This document shows, one piece after another, positions 38,839 through 48,790 of a DNA stretch of 64,000 nucleotides (positions are counted from its first letter, which is position 1; each line of letters opens with the position of its first letter). The notes beneath the pieces are model-generated. The model was not told the DNA's origin. It saw only the letters and a program-made list of their open reading frames with translations, and made no database searches. The stretch is taken from assembly GCF_019457915.1 (NCBI RefSeq), contig NZ_JAHZSS010000016.1, positions 40,493 through 104,492 of the forward strand. The letters are read 5' to 3'. Position numbers and translations under genes: made by a program. This DNA comes from Neiella holothuriorum. Lineage in GTDB: Bacteria > Pseudomonadota > Gammaproteobacteria > Enterobacterales > Neiellaceae.

Positions 38839-39188
38839 CATCAAAAATGGGATGCTATCGGTTTGCTTTATGCTGTTACGTTCTTCTGCCATTAAAATCC
38901 TGCCGCCATGCTCTTTTGAAGCACCGGGAGAACCTGATCTAACGTACCTTTTGGGTAGCCTTCAACACGTTTCCCGTTGGGCAATCTGTTTCACCGGGAT
39001 GGCCAGTTAATACAGACTGTTGATTTACAAATAGTCTAACCAAGGCTTCTGAGTGAGTGTCACCAAATTACGCTAGAAAACAATATTTATTAGCGATATA
39101 AGTCACCAAAACACGTATCTATAGTGAATTTAACCACTCAACACATTAACATGACAAACATCACACTAATTTACTAGGTGTCGTCAAC
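38839..39188. other. Intergenic region with possible minus-strand small transcript
   Basis: On the minus strand a 30-codon frame (TTG start, 38984-38892) is followed in TAATG overlap by a 36-codon frame from ATG 38891 with AGGA upstream, which runs through the terminator hairpin. Neither encodes a recognised protein. A decayed divergent target gene of the neighbouring Lrp-like regulator, or a small RNA ending at 38812, are the alternatives. Confidence 0.35.
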
Positions 39189-39668
39189 ATGATAAAGCTC
39201 GACCACTACGATCAATTGATCCTGACCGAAATGCAGCAAAATGGCCGCATCAGCAATTTAGAGTTGGCCGAAAAGATAGGCTTATCTCCTACCCCATGTG
39301 CCAGACGCGTGAAACGTCTAGAGCAAACAGGCATCATCAAAAAACATGTAACCCTGTTAGACCAAGAAGCGTTGGAATTAAAGCTGACGGTCATCTTGTC
39401 GGTCACGATGGATCGCCACACACCAGAGCGCTTTAGCAATTTCGAAACGATCATTGCCGACTTTCCCGAAGTAATTGAATGCAGCATTGTGACTGGGCAA
39501 TCGGCTGACTATATGTTGCGCGTGGTGGTGCCAGACATGGACTATTATCAGTCGTTTCTGTTGGGGCGATTAACGCGCATTGACGGGGTAACCGGCGTTC
39601 ATTCAAGCTTCGTTTTACGTAAGGTTATTGATAAAACAGAATTACCGCTAACGCCTTATCGGGGCTAA
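39189..39668 (+). CDS. Lrp/AsnC-family transcriptional regulator
   Basis: A 159-residue regulator with N-terminal HTH (NGRISNLELAEKIGLSPTPCARRVKRLE) and a C-terminal RAM ligand-binding domain (VTGQSADYMLRVVVPDMDYY). It binds DNA as an octamer and usually senses an amino acid. Targets are often divergent; here only an unexplained intergenic region lies upstream. The downstream esterase is 140 bases away. Confidence 0.93.
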   Translation: MIKLDHYDQLILTEMQQNGRISNLELAEKIGLSPTPCARRVKRLEQTGIIKKHVTLLDQEALELKLTVILSVTMDRHTPERFSNFETIIADFPEVIECSIVTGQSADYMLRVVVPDMDYYQSFLLGRLTRIDGVTGVHSSFVLRKVIDKTELPLTPYRG

Positions 39669-39808
39669 CTTAGAAAATGGGCATTCAGCGATAAGTCGAC
39701 AAATTGCCGAGTCCGTCACAACCACGCACTCATCTGCTGAATGAAATGGATTGTTGCCACCACAATTCGGCGAACGATTTTATTGCCAAGCACAATAAGG
39801 ACATTCAA

Positions 39809-40702
39809 ATGAACGGGGCCACTATCCACAACACATTAAGGTGTATTTGCCGTCATTGCGGGTTAGTGCTCATGTTGATAATGGGCTCGGTGAGCGCGGC
39901 CGAACAATTCCCCAATTACACGCTAAATAATATTCAAGTGCGGCAACTGCAAACGGATCTGACCGAAAACAAACATTACGAACTTCATATTCGCCTCCCA
40001 GCCGACTATCAAACCAGCGCAGAGAAACACTACCCCGTTGTCTATTATTTGGATGCGTATTGGCATACTGCGTTGATCAACAGCGTGATCGGTGGACTGG
40101 TTTACGATCGAAAAATGCCCGATGTCATTGCCGTTGGCATTGGATACCCCGGCCAAGATATCGATTACGGTAAGTTACGCGTGAAAGATTTTATTCCGAA
40201 AGCCAACCCCGCCACAAATGCCGGAGCAAAGGCCTTTTTAGAATTTATTGAACAACAAGTGATTCCGTATATTGAGAAAGAATTCAGAGTCAATCCAAGT
40301 CGTCGCGCGTTAGTTGGTAACTCCTACGGAGGCTTGTTTGCCCTTTATACCCTGTTCAACAAACCCAATTTATTCAATATGCATATTGCCGTCACGCCAG
40401 CTTGGTACGTCAATGATCGTCAGCTGTTACAAGATGAAGCAAGGCTTTATCGAAATGGCGGCAGCCACTTTGCGGTAACAACCGAGCAGCGCCTTAATAG
40501 TCGTTTTTATATGGCGGTGGGCGGCGCTGAAACAGTCCCCCACGTGATGGAAAGCAAGATCATGGCGGAAGTGCTAGCAAGCCGAAATTATGCTGATTGG
40601 GTCTTTCAGTTTGAGATTATTGAAGGGGAAGCGCACGGCGGCGTGACGCCGGAAGCCTACAATCGTGGCTTTCGCCATATATTTAATAACCGCAACAACT
40701 AA
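39809..40702 (+). CDS. Exported alpha/beta-hydrolase, esterase D / IroE-like
   Basis: A 297-residue protein with an N-terminal signal-like hydrophobic segment ending in SVSAAEQ, then an esterase (PF00756-type) fold: HYPVVYYLDAY, VAVGIGYPG, nucleophile GNSYGG and terminal His in EGEAHGG. It may hydrolyse siderophore or acyl esters in the periplasm. ATG 39809 has AAGG upstream; a longer form starts without a ribosome binding site. A terminator follows directly. Confidence 0.82.
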   Translation: MNGATIHNTLRCICRHCGLVLMLIMGSVSAAEQFPNYTLNNIQVRQLQTDLTENKHYELHIRLPADYQTSAEKHYPVVYYLDAYWHTALINSVIGGLVYDRKMPDVIAVGIGYPGQDIDYGKLRVKDFIPKANPATNAGAKAFLEFIEQQVIPYIEKEFRVNPSRRALVGNSYGGLFALYTLFNKPNLFNMHIAVTPAWYVNDRQLLQDEARLYRNGGSHFAVTTEQRLNSRFYMAVGGAETVPHVMESKIMAEVLASRNYADWVFQFEIIEGEAHGGVTPEAYNRGFRHIFNNRNN

Positions 40703-40706
40703 CATT

Positions 40707-40736
40707 GGGCGCTTAACGGCGCCCTTTGTTTTTTCC
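40707..40736 (+). terminator. Terminator after the esterase
   Basis: GGGCGC-ttaacg-GCGCCC stem followed by TTTGTTTTTT on the plus strand, overlapping the 3' end of the converging ygiQ gene. Confidence 0.8.
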
Positions 40737-43061
40737 GCGGCCAGCGCCCGTTTTATAGCCACCAGCATTAGGCCGAGATTTGTCTTGGCCAGCGGCCCCC
40801 TTGCCTGACTTGCCTTTATTTCCTTGACCTTTCGAGCCCGTACTCGCTGCGCCGTTGCTTGATTGGCTACCTTGCCCATTGGGTTTATTGGCAGCTTTGC
40901 CCTCCGCAGCCTTGCCGTGCTGACCTTGGCGATGATGTGGCTGGTTGGAGCTGTGCTTAGTGGCAAAACGGTTGGCACCATGACGACCGGACTTGCGTCG
41001 CTGTGCAGGGGTCTGCTCAGAGCGATCGTCAGCAGGCACTAAACAACTCGGCTTGTCGCCAATCAAGTGCTTTTTACCCATTGCCGTTAGGCCTTCTCGG
41101 ATCAGCTTCCAATTGGCAGGATCATGATAACGCAGCAATGCTTTATGCAAGCGACGTTGGCGCTCTCCTTTTGGCACGGTCACTTCATCGCGCTTTTTAT
41201 ACTTCACCTTTTTTAACGGGTTCGTTTCTGAGTAATACATCGACGTCGCATTGCACATGGGCGACGGATAGAAATTCTGTACCTGGTCGCACTGGAAGTC
41301 GTTCTTCTTCAACCACAGCGCCAAATTCAGCATGTCGTCGTCAGTTGTACCTGGATGAGCAGAAATAAAGTACGGGATCAGGTATTGCTTCTTGCCTGCT
41401 TCAGCACTGTATTTTTCGAACATGGCTTTGAATTTGTCATAAGCGCCCATGCCCGGTTTCATCATTAAATCGAGCGGCGATTTTTCAGTATGTTCAGGCG
41501 CAATCTTCAAGTAGCCACCGACATGGTGGGTGACCAGTTCTTTGACATACTCGGGTGATTCAATGGCCAAATCATAACGAACGCCAGACGCCACCATGAC
41601 CTTTTTGACGCCTTTAACTTTGCGCGCTTCACGGTACAAATCGATGGTGTGCTTATGATCCGTATTGAGCTTTTTACAAATGTCGGGGAACACGCACGAC
41701 GGTCGGCGGCAATTGATTTCGGCTTTTTCATCCATACAGCCAAGCCGGTACATGTTTGCCGTTGGGCCACCAAGATCGGAAATAACACCGGTAAAACCCG
41801 GAACTTTGTCTCTAATATCTTCAATCTCGCTCAAAATTGATTCTTTTGAGCGGTTTTGAATAATCCGTCCTTCATGTTCGGTAATAGAGCAGAATGAACA
41901 ACCACCAAAGCAGCCACGCATGATGTTGACGGACGTTTTGATCATGTCATAGGCCGGGATCTTGGCTTTACCATATTTCGGATGTGGTACCCGTGCAAAC
42001 GGCAAACCAAAGACATAATCCATTTCATCGGTAGTTAGAGGAATCGGAGCCTGATTCACCCACAATTCTCGATCGCCGTGGCGCTGGATCAACGCTCGGC
42101 CAGAATAAGGATTCGTTTCCAAATGCAAAACACGACTCGCATGGGCGTACAAAATACGGTCGTTATTTAGCTTTTCAAATGGCGGTAAGCGAACAGCTGT
42201 GGTTTCAGCATCATGGCGAGAAGGCCGCACCACAATCGGCTGTGGCTCGACGGTTTGCGGCTGTTTCGTGGTGTCTTTTTTACTGTCACAATCGCTCTGA
42301 TATTCATACGGATTCGGTGCGACAAAGGCCTTGCCTGGCTTTTCGATACGGCTCGAATCAATCAATTTATAGTGTTCAGGCGCTTGGGGAAGAATCACCG
42401 CAGTGCCGCGAATATTGGTCATCGACTTCACATCTTCGCCTGCAGCCAAGCGGTGAGCGACTTCAACCAATGCCCGTTCAGCATTGCCAAACAACAAAAT
42501 ATCGCCTTTGGCATCAAACAGTACCGAGCGACGCACTTTATCGGACCAGTAATCATAATGGGCAACGCGGCGTAGGCTCGCTTCAATCCCGCCTAAAATG
42601 ATCGGCGTTTCTTTGTAGGCTTCTCGGCAACGTTGCGAGTACACGAGTACCGCGCGATCAGGCCGCTTGCCACCTTCATTATTGGGGGTGTAAGCGTCGT
42701 CCTGACGTAGTTTTCGATCAGCCGTGTAACGGTTGATCATTGAGTCCATATTGCCCGCCGTGAGGCCAAAGAACAGATTCGGTTGGCCAAGTGCCATAAA
42801 GGCATCTTTGTTGTGCCAATCGGGCTGCGCAATGATGCCAACTCGGAAACCTTGAGCTTCAAGTAAACGGCCCACCACTGCCATACCAAAGCTTGGGTGA
42901 TCGACATAAGCATCACCGGTCACAATAATGATGTCGCAACTATCCCAGCCAAGCTCATCCATTTCAGCCCGAGATGTTGGCAAAAACGGTGCTGTGCCAT
43001 AGCATTCAGCCCAGTATTTGGGATGTTCAAAGATAGGTTCAACGGCGAGCTTAGCTTGCAT
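40713..43061 (-). CDS. ygiQ: YgiQ family radical SAM protein
   Basis: A 782-residue radical SAM enzyme. The N-terminal DUF3362-type opening ([19 protein letters not shown]), [11 protein letters not shown], and the cluster motif [11 protein letters not shown] are all present, together with the C-terminal [16 protein letters not shown] segment. The last ~110 residues are a low-complexity, Gly/Lys/Ser/Asn-rich basic tail as often seen in gammaproteobacterial YgiQ, possibly for RNA or ribosome binding. Substrate unknown. GGAG lies 10 bases before the ATG. Confidence 0.95.
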   Translation of the reverse strand: MQAKLAVEPIFEHPKYWAECYGTAPFLPTSRAEMDELGWDSCDIIIVTGDAYVDHPSFGMAVVGRLLEAQGFRVGIIAQPDWHNKDAFMALGQPNLFFGLTAGNMDSMINRYTADRKLRQDDAYTPNNEGGKRPDRAVLVYSQRCREAYKETPIILGGIEASLRRVAHYDYWSDKVRRSVLFDAKGDILLFGNAERALVEVAHRLAAGEDVKSMTNIRGTAVILPQAPEHYKLIDSSRIEKPGKAFVAPNPYEYQSDCDSKKDTTKQPQTVEPQPIVVRPSRHDAETTAVRLPPFEKLNNDRILYAHASRVLHLETNPYSGRALIQRHGDRELWVNQAPIPLTTDEMDYVFGLPFARVPHPKYGKAKIPAYDMIKTSVNIMRGCFGGCSFCSITEHEGRIIQNRSKESILSEIEDIRDKVPGFTGVISDLGGPTANMYRLGCMDEKAEINCRRPSCVFPDICKKLNTDHKHTIDLYREARKVKGVKKVMVASGVRYDLAIESPEYVKELVTHHVGGYLKIAPEHTEKSPLDLMMKPGMGAYDKFKAMFEKYSAEAGKKQYLIPYFISAHPGTTDDDMLNLALWLKKNDFQCDQVQNFYPSPMCNATSMYYSETNPLKKVKYKKRDEVTVPKGERQRRLHKALLRYHDPANWKLIREGLTAMGKKHLIGDKPSCLVPADDRSEQTPAQRRKSGRHGANRFATKHSSNQPHHRQGQHGKAAEGKAANKPNGQGSQSSNGAASTGSKGQGNKGKSGKGAAGQDKSRPNAGGYKTGAGRGKNKGRR

Positions 43062-43232
43062 GTAGTGGTCACTCCGATTTAGGAGCGCGAATTATACACG
43101 GTTCCGCGCCAGACTTTAATCCCAAGTAATTTAGTCAGGTATATCAAGAACAAACCCACCAACAAATGGTCTGACTAGAGAATGTGTCTCAATACGGCTA
43201 TGGTTTTAGCTCTTTCACCAACGAGAATAGAA

Positions 43233-43622
43233 ATGGAAGGCGTATTTCAAATAACCGGTTGGGACGAAACCCCATACTTGGAAAACACCGATGGCTCGAA
43301 AAAAAGCCATGCCAAAATCACCCAAAGCTACACCGGCGCAATTGTTGGCAATAGTGACATTCAATACTTGATGAGTTATCAGGCCGATGGTTCAGCTGTG
43401 TTCGTTGGTTTGGAAACCATCACGGGCACAATCGAAGGCCGCTCGGGTACCGTCACATTGCAACACAATGGTCAGTTCATTAATGGTGTGGCCAGCAGTG
43501 AGTTTGTCATTGTGGCAAGTTCTGGAACAGATGAATTGGCGGCTATGTTGGGGCAAGGTTCATTTATTTCTGGCGAAGCCGGCACCGCTAATTATCAGCT
43601 AAATCTTGAGATTAATGAGTAG
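43233..43622 (+). CDS. DUF3224 family protein
   Basis: A 129-residue cytoplasmic beta-barrel-like protein beginning MEGVFQITGWDE, the characteristic start of DUF3224, with the ETITGTIEGRSGTVTLQHNG core. ATG 43233 is chosen by family start; an upstream ATG at 43182 would add 17 atypical residues. Its 3' end overlaps the converging GGDEF gene by 11 bases. Function unknown. Confidence 0.8.
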   Translation: MEGVFQITGWDETPYLENTDGSKKSHAKITQSYTGAIVGNSDIQYLMSYQADGSAVFVGLETITGTIEGRSGTVTLQHNGQFINGVASSEFVIVASSGTDELAAMLGQGSFISGEAGTANYQLNLEINE

Positions 43623-45543
43623 GCTTGTTGGCTTGCTCTGCTTTTTGCTTTTTATACTCAGCTTTACGTTCGTACAGCATATTGTCGGCGCGCTCCAGCG
43701 CCCGCTCTAGATCTTGCTCGGTGCCACCATTAAAGATCTGATAGCCCATACACGATGACACATCCCAAGGCAGATCAGCATTGCTATTGCAGCGCTCTAA
43801 CACTTGCTTAAAACGCTGCTCTAGCGGCTCAATATCATCCGGCCCACACCGTTTTGCACAGACGACAAATTCGTCACCACCGATTCGGCCGATAATATCT
43901 TCCTGACGAAAAGTCTTACGCAGCGCATCGGCCAGCATTTGAATCGCCACGTCGCCCTGCTGATGACCAAGTTGATCGTTGACCATTTTCAAATCGTTCA
44001 TGTCGACATAAAACAAGGTGCAACGATTTAGCACTCGATCGGTAATGGCGTATTGCCGCACCAAATCAAAAAAACCACGACGGTTATACAGGCCGGTTAA
44101 CTCATCCGTCACAGATCGTTTCACTAACAATTCATTTAACGTTTCTAATTGCTGGTTCAACGCGCGTAATTTTTCGTTGGCAAGCTCAGCCGCTTCCACC
44201 GCCTTATTCTTTTCTTCAAATAACAATGCGGCATTTAAAGTACGCGCCACTTGTCGCCGCACGTACTCCATATCTTCCAACCAGCCAACGGTGACATCAA
44301 ACACAATGAAACCAAAATGCTGGTTATCAAACATCAACGGCTTAACGAGCAGCGGTTGCGGCTGCTCTGTGTTTAAAAAGCTGGAGGGTAAAATTTGGCG
44401 AGTATTGTACGTAATAGCCCCTTGCAGCGGGCAGTGCTGACTGTCGTGGTAGGCAAAAATGAGTCGTGATCGCTTCGGAATACGATCATGCCCCACTTCC
44501 GTATGCGGAAATCGTCCGCCTTCATAGAGCGCGACATAACAACCTTTAATGTCGAAATACGGTAAACCGGTGGCCAACTGAGCTAACAGCTCGTTGACCT
44601 TATAAGTTTGCGTCATCTCGTGCATTTTGTATTTGTTAGACGCAAATCTCAGCATTGGATGCATGACCGACATTTGCTCGGGTTCACAGCCACAACTGTT
44701 GCGATAAATCGGCACGGTATCAAACCAATAATCTTGCGGCTTAGCATTATCCTCGATTTGATCGAGCAAACATTGAATGGCTCTTTTGGCTATTTTTTCA
44801 AATGGCTGGCTGACCGTCGACAACGAAGGCACCACTAATCGAGCACTCGGCGAGTCATCAAAACCAGTGACTACAAACTGGTTCATCAATGCTGCGCGGT
44901 GTTTGGCTAAGTACTCTAAGCCCGCAACCGCCATGTCATCATTAGCAAAAACAACTGCATCAATTTGCTGACCTTGGTCTATCCAATTGATGATCTGTTC
45001 CATTGCGCGCGACCCACTCTGGGCAGTGAAATCGCCTTTAATATAATCCGCGTGAAGTGCCGAGTCTGCAGCAACCGCTCGAACGAACATACGCCGCCGC
45101 CCACTTGCCTCTTCATTGCGCTCAGGCCCGCTAACAAAAACCAATCGCCGGCAATGATGTTGCTCTATCACGTGCTCAAGCAAGGCTTTAAAGCCAATGT
45201 CATTGCGCAGCAGCACATTACTTGCGCCCGGCAGCGGCAAACTAATACTGGCTAATGGCAGTTGAAAGCGATCACCAAGCCACTGTGCCACTTGCGGTGG
45301 CTCAACAAAACAGAACACCGCGCCGGATGAGATCAGCAAACCATCAAGCTGGTGTTGATCAACAAAGTCAAAAATGAGGTTGTATTGTGTATCGCGGAAT
45401 AGCGGGCTATTGATGCTGCGCCCTTCGTAGGCAATCAAATCGATGTCGGCTTGTTGAGCAGCGTCGATGACAGCGTCGAACAAAGGCCATTGGTAACTGC
45501 CAATAACTTCGTTGGTGATATAACCAATGCGCGTTCGTGCCAC
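43612..45543 (-). CDS. LacI-like periplasmic-binding-fold sensor fused to GGDEF diguanylate cyclase
   Basis: A 643-residue protein. The N-terminal ~290 residues follow the sugar-binding half of LacI/GalR regulators (MARTRIGYITNEVIGSYQWP, FANDDMAVAGLEYLA, VTGFDDSPSARLV) but lack the HTH and any signal peptide. A Cys-rich hinge (NSCGCEPEQ) and a GAF-like/coiled-coil linker follow. The C-terminal domain is GGDEF (residues 555-559) with an intact inhibitory RxxD site five residues before it (RQED). It should make c-di-GMP in response to a cytoplasmic ligand. GTG start with AGGAG at 7 bases. Confidence 0.9.
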   Translation of the reverse strand: MARTRIGYITNEVIGSYQWPLFDAVIDAAQQADIDLIAYEGRSINSPLFRDTQYNLIFDFVDQHQLDGLLISSGAVFCFVEPPQVAQWLGDRFQLPLASISLPLPGASNVLLRNDIGFKALLEHVIEQHHCRRLVFVSGPERNEEASGRRRMFVRAVAADSALHADYIKGDFTAQSGSRAMEQIINWIDQGQQIDAVVFANDDMAVAGLEYLAKHRAALMNQFVVTGFDDSPSARLVVPSLSTVSQPFEKIAKRAIQCLLDQIEDNAKPQDYWFDTVPIYRNSCGCEPEQMSVMHPMLRFASNKYKMHEMTQTYKVNELLAQLATGLPYFDIKGCYVALYEGGRFPHTEVGHDRIPKRSRLIFAYHDSQHCPLQGAITYNTRQILPSSFLNTEQPQPLLVKPLMFDNQHFGFIVFDVTVGWLEDMEYVRRQVARTLNAALLFEEKNKAVEAAELANEKLRALNQQLETLNELLVKRSVTDELTGLYNRRGFFDLVRQYAITDRVLNRCTLFYVDMNDLKMVNDQLGHQQGDVAIQMLADALRKTFRQEDIIGRIGGDEFVVCAKRCGPDDIEPLEQRFKQVLERCNSNADLPWDVSSCMGYQIFNGGTEQDLERALERADNMLYERKAEYKKQKAEQANKPTH

Positions 45544-45664
45544 GGTAAATCTCCTACCCCTTGCTGATCCAACAAGCCTTTTGAGTGTGGTTGGCGGTAC
45601 TCAACGGCGCAATTAATCCCATTCAAATACTATGGTTTCTATGATCTGGCCCACAGCTCGCTTG

Positions 45665-46210
45665 CTATTTACGAACTGAATGCGTGCCAACACTCACCAT
45701 ATCAACAGGGTTGTCGCCGTGTTCAAGTGAGAGCAAATGGGCAACCGGCACCGTTACTGAGTTATTGCTGCGCCAACGAATGAATGCCACCGAGACCTTG
45801 GCTTTGTGCATGTACGGTATTGAAAGTTCGGTGTGATGACTGGCTTGCGCAGCTAACTCAACATCATGCCCCACCAGCAAAGCAACCGACTGACCGTCAT
45901 TGTCAATCAGCTCAATCGACTCGATGATAATGGGCTGAACAGGATCTGCGTTGATCAGTAGTAATTGCAGTAACTGGGGGGCTGTTGAAGACCAATATTG
46001 ACCATACACTGCGACCACAGTTTGGTAATGTCCCGAAGGCAACCGCCCGAGCTCAGCAGACAGCTGGTTGTCTCGGCGCATTTCAAATCGTAACTGATCG
46101 TCAATGGCCTCGATTTTTTCAAGCAAGTTTGCCAAATAGCCGCCACCGATGATCAAGCAAAAGACCAACGCCGAAAACAAGAGTTGTAACAACAGCTTTT
46201 GATTTTTCAT
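45665..46210 (-). CDS. Membrane-anchored protein, unknown
   Basis: A 181-residue protein with one N-terminal membrane helix (~7-27), a short heptad-like stretch (KIEAIDDQLRFEMRRDN) and a beta-rich periplasmic domain. ATG 46210 is preceded by GGAG. No family is recognised. It is the last leftward gene of the nifB-fdx-nifQ string, 80 bases after nifQ, so it may be part of the nif operon, but nothing in it is nif-specific. Confidence 0.55.
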   Translation of the reverse strand: MKNQKLLLQLLFSALVFCLIIGGGYLANLLEKIEAIDDQLRFEMRRDNQLSAELGRLPSGHYQTVVAVYGQYWSSTAPQLLQLLLINADPVQPIIIESIELIDNDGQSVALLVGHDVELAAQASHHTELSIPYMHKAKVSVAFIRWRSNNSVTVPVAHLLSLEHGDNPVDMVSVGTHSVRK

Positions 46211-46291
46211 TGGCCACTCCACCGAACGTCATCAACGTTAAGCGTAGTAGCCGATGGCCTAGAGCAACTACTCGTCAATCAGCGGCAAGGC

Positions 46292-46936
46292 TTATTCGGC
46301 AACAAAACACTCACGGTAGGAGCTGCAATCAACGCAATTCGGGGCTTTGCAAACATAATCACCGGACTGCTCGCACAAACAACGATAAAAGAAACGCTTC
46401 CAACGCATGTTGTTATCGTTCTTAGCCACCAGCTGCGGAAAGAAATAGTTCAAGAGCTGGCGCAGTTGAGCCCGTGAGGCTAGGCCAAGTGATTTCCAAA
46501 GATGACCTGGCGTTAACGAGGCAGTTGCCACGATGACGGCGACAAGTTCACCGTGGTAAACGGCGGGGTTGAGATGACTCATCAACAACGTCACCAGCTC
46601 ATTTCGCTCTGACAGTTGCAGATTGACCAGAGCGGCCAATGCCGCTGCCCGCTGTTTGTTTGGCCCTGATGAGACTTGCCAAGCCTCATCGAGTTGAAAT
46701 AAGACGCTGTGATTAAGCTGTCGCAACAGCTCTTGATAAGCCGCATGCTCTAACCCTAAGCCATACGGCAATGAGGCAACCGAGCACAATTGTGCTTTTG
46801 CCGTGGCAGCAATGAGTTGATTGGCACCATGCTGCGATAGCAAGGTGTCATCATCAAATCGTTTTCGTGTCACCCCATGGCAACTGCCAAAGCCTCCATG
46901 GGATAAATTAGCATCTCCGTCAGCCGTTAGTAGCAT
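46292..46936 (-). CDS. nifQ: NifQ, molybdenum donor for FeMo-cofactor
   Basis: A 214-residue protein ending in CKAPNCVDCSSYREC, the Cx4Cx2Cx5C motif that binds the Mo-Fe-S cluster of NifQ. The preceding helix-rich part (LGLASRAQLRQLLNYFFPQL, MRWKRFFYR) is also typical. NifQ passes molybdenum to NifEN/NifH during cofactor assembly. The ribosome binding site AAAGGAGG is strong, and the start overlaps the ferredoxin gene by 17 bases. Nif context confirms the call. Confidence 0.9.
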   Translation of the reverse strand: MLLTADGDANLSHGGFGSCHGVTRKRFDDDTLLSQHGANQLIAATAKAQLCSVASLPYGLGLEHAAYQELLRQLNHSVLFQLDEAWQVSSGPNKQRAAALAALVNLQLSERNELVTLLMSHLNPAVYHGELVAVIVATASLTPGHLWKSLGLASRAQLRQLLNYFFPQLVAKNDNNMRWKRFFYRCLCEQSGDYVCKAPNCVDCSSYRECFVAE

Positions 46937-47237
46937 GTGCGCCTCCTTTTCCTCCCGAGACTTTTGCCGCCAACTTCGTCATGGCAATCACCTGACGTTC
47001 ATTAGGCAACCCCGTTAATGAGCCTGGTGGATTTAGTGCCCGATGGTCTTGATCAACAATCGCGGTTTCGATGGGGCAAATACTGGCACATTGCGGATCG
47101 GCATGGTGACCCACACACTCATTACAGCGGTGCTCGGCAATGGCATAGCCCGTGGCACTACTGACAATGGCCTTTTGCGGGCAAACCAATTTACAAGCGT
47201 TACAACCAATACATGCAGAAGTGATTGAATAGGCCAT
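46920..47237 (-). CDS. fdxN: 2[4Fe-4S] ferredoxin, nifB-associated (FdxN-like)
   Basis: A 105-residue ferredoxin with CIGCNACKLVCP and the second cluster CNECVGHHADPQCASICP, whose x8 insertion is typical of nif-linked ferredoxins. It probably supplies electrons to NifB. The start shares a base with the nifB stop (1-base overlap). Confidence 0.9.
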   Translation of the reverse strand: MAYSITSACIGCNACKLVCPQKAIVSSATGYAIAEHRCNECVGHHADPQCASICPIETAIVDQDHRALNPPGSLTGLPNERQVIAMTKLAAKVSGGKGGAHATNG

Positions 47238-48619
47238 TACACTGCCTCCTTACAACGAGACTGTTGGGAAAACTTACCCTGCTCAAGCCATTGTTGTTGA
47301 AGTGCCGATAAGGCTTGCTGAATGTCAAACAAGGCATAATCGGTAGATGGCATCACGCCCGCTTGCTCCAATGCTTGCCAAGGTGTCATGCCGATTCGGG
47401 CACATAATACTGACGATACTCCTTCTAGCGCCTGCAGCATGCTCGCCATACGCGACTCAGTTTCATCGCATTCATTGTCAACGCAATATTGGCTGACATC
47501 ACGGCGACCCATTGGCGCAATGCTGTCCTCGTAAATCTGATAAAGCGCAAAGGATTGAGCATGGCCAAAGTGCTGATCGATCAGCACATCACTTTTAGTT
47601 GCCACGGCTACCAAATATGATTCAGCGACTTCTTGCTGCACTGGCTTCACCGACTCATCGGCGTCCAGATCTATGTCCTGCCCTAAGTGCCCAACGGCAT
47701 CGGCACGACATTGCTGACAATGACTCATTTGAGCCATATTGGAACCAGCGGCGGCACGCGCCTCGGCAACTTCATCTTCGGTTGGTTGACGTTGACCCGT
47801 GAGGCCAAAATATGTGCCGTGAGCCGGATCGGAAATTAACGGCATGATGTTATGAAGCAATGCGCCATGCAGTTTTAATTCCTGCGCCAGCGCCTCGATA
47901 TGATGGTCATTGATGCCAGGAATAAGCACCGTATTGACCTTCACCAACATCCCCGCGGCAACAGCGGCTTTTAGTCCCGCTAATTGACGGTCGATTAGAA
48001 CTTGCGATGCTTCGCGACCGCGTAATCGTTTGTGGTTGAAGTAAATCCAAGGGTAGATTTTGGCGCCAATGGCCGCATCAATGCAGTTAATGGTAATAGT
48101 CAGGTGCGACACCCCGACTTTAACTAACGAAGGGACTAACTCAAGCAGCGCCAAACCATTGGTAGAAACACACAGGTGCACGTCGCTGTCTTGCTTTGCC
48201 GCAGCTTTTAACGTTGCCAATGTTGCCGCAGGATTTGCCAGCGGATCGCCTGGCCCAGCAATACCAACCACATTGGTTTCAGGGATGCGTTCTTTGACTT
48301 TTACAAAGCGCTGCACCCCTTTGGCGGGCGACAATAGCTTGGACACCACGCCCGGCCGAGATTCATTGCTACAGTCAAATTTACGATTGCAGTAATTGCA
48401 TTGAATGTTGCAAGCCGGCGCAACGGGCAAATGAATGCGGGCGTATTTATGGCCCTCGGGGGAATAACAGGGATGCGACGTCACCTTACTAACAACGTCG
48501 GACGACAACGACGGATCGTCCAAATTTAAACCGAGATCGGCGGCAGATTTGCCTGATTGCTCACAGCTTGAAGCTGCTGCCGGTGAGGCACTTGCACAGC
48601 CTCCGTTTGATTGCACCAT
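47237..48619 (-). CDS. nifB: NifB, FeMo-cofactor precursor synthase (radical SAM)
   Basis: A 460-residue protein that makes the NifB-co iron-sulfur-carbide precursor. The radical SAM cluster motif is CNIQCNYC, followed by NRKFDCSNESRPGV; GIAGPGDPLANP and the C-terminal CQQC pair are conserved. Residues ~345-460 form a NifX/NafY-like domain (VLIDQHFGHAQSFALYQI), as in proteobacterial NifB. ATG 48619 is chosen over ATG 48625 because AAAGGAG then has the right 7-base spacing. A sigma-54 promoter and a NifA site lie upstream. Confidence 0.97.
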   Translation of the reverse strand: MVQSNGGCASASPAAASSCEQSGKSAADLGLNLDDPSLSSDVVSKVTSHPCYSPEGHKYARIHLPVAPACNIQCNYCNRKFDCSNESRPGVVSKLLSPAKGVQRFVKVKERIPETNVVGIAGPGDPLANPAATLATLKAAAKQDSDVHLCVSTNGLALLELVPSLVKVGVSHLTITINCIDAAIGAKIYPWIYFNHKRLRGREASQVLIDRQLAGLKAAVAAGMLVKVNTVLIPGINDHHIEALAQELKLHGALLHNIMPLISDPAHGTYFGLTGQRQPTEDEVAEARAAAGSNMAQMSHCQQCRADAVGHLGQDIDLDADESVKPVQQEVAESYLVAVATKSDVLIDQHFGHAQSFALYQIYEDSIAPMGRRDVSQYCVDNECDETESRMASMLQALEGVSSVLCARIGMTPWQALEQAGVMPSTDYALFDIQQALSALQQQWLEQGKFSQQSRCKEAV

Positions 48620-48679
48620 AGTCATACTCCTTTAAGCGTGTTACCGAAGGCAACACTGCCTCGTCTTATAAGGAGTTAG

Positions 48680-48695
48680 TGCAAACTATATTCCA
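48680..48695 (-). promoter_or_regulatory. Sigma-54 promoter of nifB
   Basis: On the minus strand TGGAATATAGTTTGCA has the required GG-N10-GC spacing of -24/-12 elements, about 60 bases before the nifB start. Confidence 0.75.
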
Positions 48696-48767
48696 CACAT
48701 CAACCATCTTAAAATCAATGCGTTACAGGTATTCGCCATGTAACAAACAGCAACGATGATGACAACT

Positions 48768-48783
48768 TGTGGCAAAACTGACA
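48768..48783. promoter_or_regulatory. NifA upstream activator site for nifB
   Basis: TGT-N10-ACA (TGTGGCAAAACTGACA) is the canonical NifA binding site, about 75 bases upstream of the -24 element, and sits against the end of the lipase gene. Confidence 0.75.
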
Positions 48784-48790
48784 CACAATG

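Noticed and set aside
38840..39060. 6S RNA, c-di-GMP riboswitch or CsrB-type RNA
   Set aside because: None of the diagnostic conserved boxes or repeated GGA loops could be found.
41003..42600. Several plus-strand frames inside ygiQ
   Set aside because: They are antisense to a well-recognised radical SAM gene and have no motifs.
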